From an uncultured Faecalicatena sp. (GTDB lineage: Bacteria > Bacillota > Clostridia > Lachnospirales > Lachnospiraceae): 64,000 bases of DNA. The translations under genes were made by a program, and so were the position numbers. The stretch spans positions 1-64,000 of the forward strand of contig CABTYO010000002.1 of NCBI GenBank assembly GCA_902489075.1. The letters run 5' to 3'. This document shows, piece by piece, positions 58,078 through 64,000 of the stretch (its first letter is position 1; every line of letters begins with the position of its first letter). The notes below the pieces were generated by a model. It was not told where the DNA came from, made no database searches, and saw only the letters and a program-made list of their open reading frames with translations.

Positions 58078-59256
58078 ATGGAAGAAATGCAGTACGCACA
58101 GTCAGGCACAGAAGAAAAGCAGGGGTGTCTCATCTGGAAGAACCAGAAGCAGCTTCGGACAGGCTACACTACAGGCAGCTGTGCGGCAGCCGCGGCAAAG
58201 GCGGCGGCCGGGATGCTCCTTGGAGGGGAAACCATGCAGCAGGTATCTCTGTTGACACCCAAAGGAGTCCGTCTCTATCTGGACGTGGAGGATATCCGTC
58301 TCTCCCCCGGCTTAGTCAGCTGTGCGATCCGCAAGGACAGCGGTGATGATCCCGATGTCACGGACGGCATTCTGATCTATGCATCCGTCCGAAGATGTGA
58401 GGGAGAAGCCCTTCATCTGGACGGCGGCGAGGGAGTCGGCAGAGTCACGAAGAAGGGTCTGGAGCAGAAGATCGGTGAGGCGGCGATCAACAAAGTTCCC
58501 CGCCGGATGATTCTGGAAGCCGTGGACTCCCAGAGAAAAAAGTATCACAATGAGGGCGGCCTTGAGATTCTGATTACCATCCCCAGAGGAAAAGAACTGG
58601 CAGGGAAGACCTTTAATCCACGCCTTGGGATCGAGGGCGGCATCTCCGTCCTTGGGACCAGCGGGATTGTGGAGCCGATGAGCGAGAAAGCACTGACCGA
58701 TACGATTTTTCTGGAAATGAAGATGCTCAAAGAAAGCGGCCATGACTGGTGTTATGTCGTCCCCGGGAATTACGGGAGTGATTTTCTGACGCAGCAGCTT
58801 GAGTATGACGGCGGGATGGCGGTCAAATGCAGCAACTACATCGGCGAGACCATCGATGATGCGGTCAGCCTGGGGATGAAGGGCATCCTGTTCATCGGAC
58901 ACATTGGAAAGCTGGTCAAGCTGGCGGCAGGGGTGATGAATACCCATTCCAGGCAGGCGGACTGCCGGATGGAGGTCTTTACGTCCCACGCGGCATTAAA
59001 TGGAGCTTCCCCGGAAGTTCTGAAAAAACTGATGAACTGTTTCACGACAACAGAGGCCATCGAGATTCTGAAGGCAGAAGGGCTTCTGGAAGCCGTGATG
59101 AAGGATATCATGAAAAGAATTGAATTTTACCTCAAATACCGTGCGGGGGAACATTTGAAGACCGGGGCAATCGTATTTTCTGTGGAGGAAGGAATCCTGG
59201 GAAGTACTTCTGACACCCCGGAACTGCTGGAATACATACAGAAGGAGAGGTTATAG
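58078..59256 (+). CDS. cbiD: Cobalt-precorrin-5B C1-methyltransferase
   Basis: A 392-aa CbiD, which methylates C1 of the corrin ring in the anaerobic route. The N-terminal KQLRTGYTTGSCAAAAAKAA block, VTKKGLEQKIGEAAINKVPR, ILGTSGIVEPMSEKAL-type segment (seen as VLGTSGIVEPMSEKALTDTI) and HIGKLVKLAAGVMNTHS are diagnostic. It has an AAGGAGGT site. A 25-residue N-terminal extension (EEMQYAQSGTEEKQG) precedes the conserved start; it is polar and may be linker only. Confidence 0.95.
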   Translation: MEEMQYAQSGTEEKQGCLIWKNQKQLRTGYTTGSCAAAAAKAAAGMLLGGETMQQVSLLTPKGVRLYLDVEDIRLSPGLVSCAIRKDSGDDPDVTDGILIYASVRRCEGEALHLDGGEGVGRVTKKGLEQKIGEAAINKVPRRMILEAVDSQRKKYHNEGGLEILITIPRGKELAGKTFNPRLGIEGGISVLGTSGIVEPMSEKALTDTIFLEMKMLKESGHDWCYVVPGNYGSDFLTQQLEYDGGMAVKCSNYIGETIDDAVSLGMKGILFIGHIGKLVKLAAGVMNTHSRQADCRMEVFTSHAALNGASPEVLKKLMNCFTTTEAIEILKAEGLLEAVMKDIMKRIEFYLKYRAGEHLKTGAIVFSVEEGILGSTSDTPELLEYIQKERL

Positions 59257-59258
59257 CC

Positions 59259-60011
59259 ATGGAAGGGATGTTTTATGGAATCGGAGTCGGGCCGGGAGAC
59301 CCGGAACTCCTTACATTAAAGGCGGTCAGGATGATCCGGGAATGCGAGGTGCTGGCAATTGCAGTTTCCTCCCCAGATCTGGAAGCACCGGTCTATGAAG
59401 AGGCAGGAACAAAAAGCTCTTTTCCTGAGCTTCTGGAAAGGTGTGTGGCTTATCAGATCGTGCTTCCGGCAGTACCGGAGGCCACAGAGAAAGCGAAATT
59501 ATTTCTCCCTATGCCGATGATGAAGGAGAAGGATAAATTAAAGGCGATTCATGATCTCTGTGCTGACATGATAGAAAAGATCATGAAGCAGGGAAAGAAT
59601 GTCGCGTTTATCACGCTGGGTGACCCGACGGTATACTCGACCTGCCTGTATGTACATAAACGGCTGAAACGCCGCAGCCTTAAGACCAGCCTGATCCCGG
59701 GAATCCCCTCTTTCTGCGCGGCAGCAGCGAGGATGGACATGGGACTGGTGGAGAACAAAGAGGAGCTGCACGTGATCCCGGCCTCCTACGGAATCGAGGA
59801 GAGCATGGAGATACCGGGCACAAAGGTGCTGATGAAAGCAGGGAAAAAGATGCCTTATGTCAAACAGGTTGTCAGAGAAAAGGGCCTGGAGACGGAGATG
59901 GTGGAAAATTGCGGGATGAGCAATGAGCATATTTACAGGACAGTGGACGAGATCCCGGATGATGCGGGCTACTATTCACTGATGATAATCAAAGAAAAAC
60001 GGGGGATGTAA
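59259..60011 (+). CDS. cbiL: Cobalt-precorrin-2 C20-methyltransferase
   Basis: A 250-aa SAM-dependent tetrapyrrole methylase. It has the GIGVGPGDPELLTLKAV nucleotide loop, LPMPMMKEKDKLKAIHD and VAFITLGDPTVYSTCLY, specific to C20 methyltransferases, followed by IPGIPSFCAAAARM. It methylates C20 of cobalt-precorrin-2. The ATG lies two bases after cbiD, whose end carries the GGAGAGG site. Confidence 0.95.
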   Translation: MEGMFYGIGVGPGDPELLTLKAVRMIRECEVLAIAVSSPDLEAPVYEEAGTKSSFPELLERCVAYQIVLPAVPEATEKAKLFLPMPMMKEKDKLKAIHDLCADMIEKIMKQGKNVAFITLGDPTVYSTCLYVHKRLKRRSLKTSLIPGIPSFCAAAARMDMGLVENKEELHVIPASYGIEESMEIPGTKVLMKAGKKMPYVKQVVREKGLETEMVENCGMSNEHIYRTVDEIPDDAGYYSLMIIKEKRGM

Positions 60012-60014
60012 GAT

Positions 60015-60788
60015 ATGATCGCATTTGTAGGAGCCGGTTCGGGAGCGGCGGACCTGATCACAGTCAGGGGCCAGAGATATTTGCAGGAGGCAGATCTGAT
60101 CGTGTATGCAGGAAGTCTTGTGAATCCCGAACTTCTGGAGGTAAAAAAAGAGGACTGTGAGGTCTATAACAGTGCATTTATGACGCTGGAGGAAGTACTG
60201 GAAGTGATGGTAAAGGCAGAAAAAGAGGGCAGAAAGGTGGTGCGCCTGCACACCGGAGACCCCTGTTTGTACGGTGCCATCCGGGAACAGATGGACGCGC
60301 TGGATGAAAAAGGCATTGCCTATGAGTACTGTCCGGGAGTCAGTTCCTTTTGCGGGGCAGCCTCTGCACTGAATGCGGAGTACACTCTGCCTGGAATCTC
60401 CCAGTCCGTCGTGATTACCAGAATGGCGGGCAGGACCCCGGTGCCGGAGCGGGAATCCATCCGAAGCTTTGCCGCACATCAGGCGACCATGGTCATCTTC
60501 CTGAGCACCGGAATGCTTAAGAAGCTCTCAGAAGAGCTGATGGCAGGCGGATATGCACCGGATACCCCTGCGGCGATCGTCTACAAGGCGACCTGGCCGG
60601 ATGAAAAGGTGTGCCGCTGCACCGTGAAGAATCTTGCGGAAACGGCAGAGAAGGAACAGATCACAAAGACGGCACTGATCGTGGTCGGCAATGTGCTGGA
60701 TGGAGAATATGAGCGGTCTAAGCTTTATAATCCGTCCTTTACGACAGAATTCAGACAGGCATCCAAAGGAGGAAAAGACAATGGGTAA
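60015..60788 (+). CDS. cbiF: Cobalt-precorrin-4 C11-methyltransferase
   Basis: A 257-aa SAM-dependent methylase of the CbiF/CobM type. Motifs are FVGAGSGAADLITVRG, VVRLHTGDPCLYGAIREQ and CPGVSSFCGAASALNAEYTL, ending with TRMAGRTPVPE, all typical of C11 methylation. It starts three bases after cbiL and ends overlapping cbiH by eight bases. Confidence 0.95.
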   Translation: MIAFVGAGSGAADLITVRGQRYLQEADLIVYAGSLVNPELLEVKKEDCEVYNSAFMTLEEVLEVMVKAEKEGRKVVRLHTGDPCLYGAIREQMDALDEKGIAYEYCPGVSSFCGAASALNAEYTLPGISQSVVITRMAGRTPVPERESIRSFAAHQATMVIFLSTGMLKKLSEELMAGGYAPDTPAAIVYKATWPDEKVCRCTVKNLAETAEKEQITKTALIVVGNVLDGEYERSKLYNPSFTTEFRQASKGGKDNG

Positions 60789-61512
60789 AGTATATGTAGT
60801 GGGCCTAGGCCCCGGAGCCGACACGCAGATGACGCTGGAGGCCAAAGCGGCGGTGGACTTATGCCAGGTGATCGTCGGATACACGGTGTATGTGGATCTG
60901 GTGAAGGAACAGTACCCGGATAAAATCTTTCTGACCACGCCCATGACCCAGGAGGTGAAACGCTGTCAGATGGCGCTTTTGGAGGCGCAGAAGGGCCAGA
61001 CTGTGGCCATGGTCTGCAGCGGGGATGCCGGAGTATACGGCATGGCAGGACTGATGTATGAGACCGGAAAGGACTTCCCGGATGTGGAGATCGAGATCGT
61101 GCCGGGAATTACCGCAGCCAATGGCGGTGCGGCCGTGTTAGGAGCGCCTTTAATGCATGACTTCGCAGTCATCAGCTTAAGCGACCTGCTCACTCCCTGG
61201 GAAAAGATCGAGAAGCGGGTGAAGGCGGCGGCCATGGCGGATTTTGTGATCTGTCTGTATAACCCGTCCAGTAAGAAGCGCAAAGATTATCTGAAAAAAG
61301 CCTGTGAGATGATGCTGGAATATAAGTCTCCTGATACCATCTGCGGAACCGTAAGAAATATCGGCAGAGACGGGGAAGAAGCCCGCGTCATGACATTAGG
61401 ACAGTTAAAGGAGACTGAGGTAGATATGTTCACCACCGTCTTTATCGGAAATGAGCAGACCGTGGAGATCAATGGAAAAATGGTGACACCAAGAGGATAT
61501 CGGAATGTGTAA
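60781..61512 (+). CDS. cbiH: Cobalt-precorrin-3B C17-methyltransferase
   Basis: A 243-aa CbiH/CobJ enzyme that methylates C17 and contracts the ring. It has VYVVGLGPGADTQMTLEAK, VAMVCSGDAGVYGMAGLMYE, PGITAANGGAAVLGAPLMHD and DFVICLYNPSSKKR. ATG 60781 with AAAGGAGG upstream starts inside the last codons of cbiF. The iron-sulfur fusion seen in some CbiH60 proteins is absent. Confidence 0.95.
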   Translation: MGKVYVVGLGPGADTQMTLEAKAAVDLCQVIVGYTVYVDLVKEQYPDKIFLTTPMTQEVKRCQMALLEAQKGQTVAMVCSGDAGVYGMAGLMYETGKDFPDVEIEIVPGITAANGGAAVLGAPLMHDFAVISLSDLLTPWEKIEKRVKAAAMADFVICLYNPSSKKRKDYLKKACEMMLEYKSPDTICGTVRNIGRDGEEARVMTLGQLKETEVDMFTTVFIGNEQTVEINGKMVTPRGYRNV

Positions 61513-62719
61513 AGAAAAGCAGAGAATTGATCTGGTGGGGATCGGGATGGGGGACTTATCCTCCTTCACGGTTCAGGCGAAGCAGGCGCTAAAGGAATGT
61601 GACCTGATCATCGGGGCACATAGGATGCTGGCGGCGGTCCAGGAATTTGGAAAGCCTTCCTATGCCGCCTATCAGCCGGACGAGATCCGAAGTTATATCG
61701 AAGAGCATCCGGAGTATGGCCGGATTGCGGTGGTTCTCTCCGGGGACACCGGATTCTACAGCGGTGCCAGGAAGCTGGAGGAGACACTTTCCGGGTACCG
61801 GACCGAACGGATTCCGGGAATCAGCTCCGTGGTCTATCTGGCGGCGAAGCTTCACACCTCCTGGGAGGATGCGGCACTGGTAAGCGCCCATGGACGGAAA
61901 CAGAATTACATCCATGCCATCCGCTGCAGTGAGAAGACGTTTCTTCTGCTGGGCGGTCAGGATAGTGGAAGAGAGTTTTGTGAAAAGCTTGCGTATTACG
62001 GTCTGGAAGAGACCGAGGTCTGGATCGGAAGGCACCTCTCCTATGAAGACGAAGTGATCCTGCATAAAAAGGGGGGAGAACTGGTTCCGGAGGACTGTTC
62101 CGGCCTGGATGTGGCGATGGTGTTCAATCCGGCACCGGACAGGCGTACATACAGACATCTCGAGGATGAAGAATTTATCCGGGGAAAGGTTCCCATGACC
62201 AAGTCGGAGATCCGCGCGGTCAGCCTGGCAAAGCTGGGGCTTACAGAGAATGCGGTGCTCTATGATGTGGGGGCCGGGACAGGATCGGTCGCAGTCGAGG
62301 CGGCCGTGCAGTCCGGGACGATCCGTGTCTATGCAGTGGAAAAAAATCCAGAGGGTGTGCACATGATCCGGGAAAACAAGAAGAAGTTTGGCTGTGACTG
62401 GCTGGAAGTCGTGGAAGGGACGGCACCGGAGGCGCTGAAAGAGCTGGAACCGCCGACCCATGTATTCATCGGGGGAAGTTCCGGGAATTTGAAAGAGATT
62501 TTAACCTGTGTCAAAGAAAAGAATCCCCATGTCAGAATCGTTCTTAACGCCATTTCCCTGGAAACGGTGAAAGAGGCCATGGAGGCGGCAGAGGAAGGGA
62601 TTCTGAAAGATCCGGAGATCGTACAGATCATGGCATCCCGGTCAAAGAAGCTGGGAGCATACCACATGATGATGGGGATGAATCCGGTGTATATCATCAC
62701 GGATGGAAAAGAGGCGTAA
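61505..62719 (+). CDS. cbiET: Cobalt-precorrin-7 C5/C15-methyltransferase fusion CbiET
   Basis: A 404-aa natural fusion. The CbiE part (about 1-205: VGIGMGDLSSFTVQAKQAL, VVLSGDTGFYSGARKL, PGISSVVYLAAKL) methylates C5. The CbiT part (about 206-404: TKSEIRAVSLAKLGLTENAV, LYDVGAGTGSVAVEAA) methylates C15 and decarboxylates. The fusion equals aerobic CobL but occurs in many Firmicutes. It overlaps cbiH by eight bases and precedes cbiA by two. Confidence 0.95.
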   Translation: MCKEKQRIDLVGIGMGDLSSFTVQAKQALKECDLIIGAHRMLAAVQEFGKPSYAAYQPDEIRSYIEEHPEYGRIAVVLSGDTGFYSGARKLEETLSGYRTERIPGISSVVYLAAKLHTSWEDAALVSAHGRKQNYIHAIRCSEKTFLLLGGQDSGREFCEKLAYYGLEETEVWIGRHLSYEDEVILHKKGGELVPEDCSGLDVAMVFNPAPDRRTYRHLEDEEFIRGKVPMTKSEIRAVSLAKLGLTENAVLYDVGAGTGSVAVEAAVQSGTIRVYAVEKNPEGVHMIRENKKKFGCDWLEVVEGTAPEALKELEPPTHVFIGGSSGNLKEILTCVKEKNPHVRIVLNAISLETVKEAMEAAEEGILKDPEIVQIMASRSKKLGAYHMMMGMNPVYIITDGKEA

Positions 62720-62721
62720 AG

Positions 62722-64000
62722 ATGGAACAGGATATAAGAGTGGAAAACCGAAGACTGATGATCGCGGCGGCATCCAGCGGGAGCGGCAAGACGGTTCTTT
62801 CCTGCGCTCTGATGTCCGCGTTCAGACAAAAAGGGTTAAGCGTTGCCGCCTGTAAATGCGGACCGGATTATATCGATCCCATGTTTCACCGGGAGGTCCT
62901 GGGGGTTCCGTCTGAGAATCTGGACCTGTATTTCTGTGAGACGGATACGCTTACCACTTTATTTGCAGAGCATACAAAGCAGGCGGCTGTGACGGTGATC
63001 GAAGGGGTGATGGGCTACTATGACGGGATGTCCCTGAACAGTGAGAAGGCAAGCTCCTATGATGTGGCAAGGACACTGGATGTCCCGGTAATCCTTACCG
63101 TACCGTGCAGAGGGATGGCACTCTCCGTCATGCCGCTAATCCTGGGGATGATCGAATTCCGCAAAGACAGCAATATCCGGGGAATCCTGCTGAACCGGGT
63201 TTCCGCCATGCTCTATCCGAAGATGAAGGAAATGATCGAGGACGAGCTGAAGAAACACGGATATCAGATCCCCGTGGTCGGATATGTGCCCGAGGATGAG
63301 GTGTTTGGCCTGGAGAGCAGACATCTGGGGCTGATCACGCCGCAGGAAATCTCAGGGATTCAAAAGCGGCTTTTAAAAGCCGGGGAAATCCTGATGGAAA
63401 CGGTGGATCTGGACCTACTGCTTGAGATTGGAAAGCAGGGAATCTGCACGGAGACGACAGGACAAAGGAAAGCAGAAACAGAAGCAGAAACAATAGCGGC
63501 GGACCTCACAGATTCGCTGAATAAGCCATCCCCGGTTAAAATTGGTGTAGCCAGGGACGAAGCGTTCTGCTTCTATTATAAAGACAATCTGGAACTGCTT
63601 CAAAAGCTTGGCTGTGAGCTGATCCCGTTCAGCCCCCTGCATGATACCTCTCTGCCGGAAGGGATTCAGGGACTGATCCTCGGAGGAGGTTATCCTGAGC
63701 TTTATACAGAGGCGCTTTCCGCAAACGAAAAGATGCGCTGTCAGGTGCAGGAAGCAATCGAAAATGCAATCCCCTGTCTGGCGGAATGCGGCGGATTTAT
63801 GTATCTGCATGAAGAGATGGAGGGGAAAGACGGCATCTTACGCCCCATGACCGGGAATATCCCTGGAAAGGCCGTTCAGAAAAAGAAGCTGGTCAGGTTT
63901 GGATATATTGAATTAAAAGCACAGAAGGACGGAGTCTATTTCAGGAAAGGTGATGTCCTAAGAGGACACGAATTCCACTACTGGGACAGCACCAGTAACG
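62722..64000 (+). CDS. cbiA: Cobyrinate a,c-diamide synthase, 3' truncated
   Basis: ATG 62722 opens a frame without stop to the window end (426 codons). CbiA uses glutamine and ATP to amidate the a and c side chains of cobyrinate. The N-terminal ATPase has AAASSGSGKTVLSCAL (P-loop) and KCGPDYIDPMFHRE, VIEGVMGYYDG. The glutamine amidotransferase part has GLILGGGYPELYTE and the catalytic Cys in CLAECGGFMYL. A polar linker (about 250-275) joins the halves. The sequence ends in the GHEFHYWDS region, so only the last 30 or so residues are missing. It is the last visible gene of the cbi operon. Confidence 0.95.
   Translation, partial: MEQDIRVENRRLMIAAASSGSGKTVLSCALMSAFRQKGLSVAACKCGPDYIDPMFHREVLGVPSENLDLYFCETDTLTTLFAEHTKQAAVTVIEGVMGYYDGMSLNSEKASSYDVARTLDVPVILTVPCRGMALSVMPLILGMIEFRKDSNIRGILLNRVSAMLYPKMKEMIEDELKKHGYQIPVVGYVPEDEVFGLESRHLGLITPQEISGIQKRLLKAGEILMETVDLDLLLEIGKQGICTETTGQRKAETEAETIAADLTDSLNKPSPVKIGVARDEAFCFYYKDNLELLQKLGCELIPFSPLHDTSLPEGIQGLILGGGYPELYTEALSANEKMRCQVQEAIENAIPCLAECGGFMYLHEEMEGKDGILRPMTGNIPGKAVQKKKLVRFGYIELKAQKDGVYFRKGDVLRGHEFHYWDSTSN

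Overview
The window reads as a chromosomal contig end from an anaerobic, low-to-mid GC Firmicute of class Clostridia, most likely family Lachnospiraceae. The evidence is AAGGAGG-type ribosome binding sites throughout, consensus TTGACA/TATAAT promoters, compact single-strand operons, the pheST-queA order, very large multi-PAS hybrid kinases, an EFR1-type ferredoxin/flavodoxin protein, a PocR-domain AraC regulator, anaerobic (cbi) cobalamin genes and degraded clostridial transposon genes. No species is claimed. The first 21 bases are an Illumina adapter end, so the contig starts artificially inside pheS. No rRNA, tRNA or CRISPR array was seen.

Layout. 1-4.3 kb: housekeeping (pheS end, pheT, queA). 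4.3-9 kb: a BceRS-BceAB-type cell-envelope stress module with a perfect BceR box before the transporter. 9-15 kb: accessory genes, with an ATPase/PD-(D/E)XK protein, a frameshifted lipoprotein behind a TACA-N2-TGTA operator, a nitroreductase, an ACT-domain fragment, small membrane and lipoproteins and an SRPBCC protein. 15.2-24.9 kb: one operon encoding a REC-GGDEF(degenerate)-EAL protein, a hybrid kinase with a SnoaL-like N-terminus, a free HPt protein and a second giant hybrid kinase; together these could form a phosphorelay that ends on a cyclic-di-GMP phosphodiesterase. 24.9-26.06 kb: a LysM-GH18 spore or cell-wall hydrolase. 26.07-26.58 kb: a large composite palindromic element between convergent genes.

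26.6-34.1 kb: two divergent operons. The minus-strand operon (Zn-dehydrogenase, DhaK, DhaL, RpiB-type isomerase) and the plus-strand sugar ABC transporter (RbsA, RbsC, RbsB type) together resemble a four-carbon polyol or ketose (erythritol/threitol/erythrulose) pathway. 34.2-41.2 kb: accessory genes, including two membrane-linked XRE regulators, a nitrilase-family amidohydrolase, an Imm26-type protein, a GNAT acetyltransferase, a ROK repressor and an Rpn-type nuclease.

41.3-64 kb: a cobalamin/corrinoid region. It begins with a Cu/Zn superoxide dismutase that carries an unusual Met-rich 20-residue repeat tail, then cbiG and cbiJ. A decayed mobile element (44.3-47.05 kb) that carries an intact TetR-EFR1 gene pair interrupts the region. 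It then continues with a PocR-AraC regulator, an orphan corrinoid protein, a cobalamin riboswitch before a corrinoid-activating 2Fe-2S/ASKHA protein, a hydantoinase/oxoprolinase-family protein, and a second cobalamin riboswitch leading into cbiMNQO-cbiK-cbiD-cbiL-cbiF-cbiH-cbiET-cbiA. The last gene runs off the window. The B12 operon, the corrinoid carrier and its reactivation factor suggest that corrinoid methyl transfer is important in this organism.
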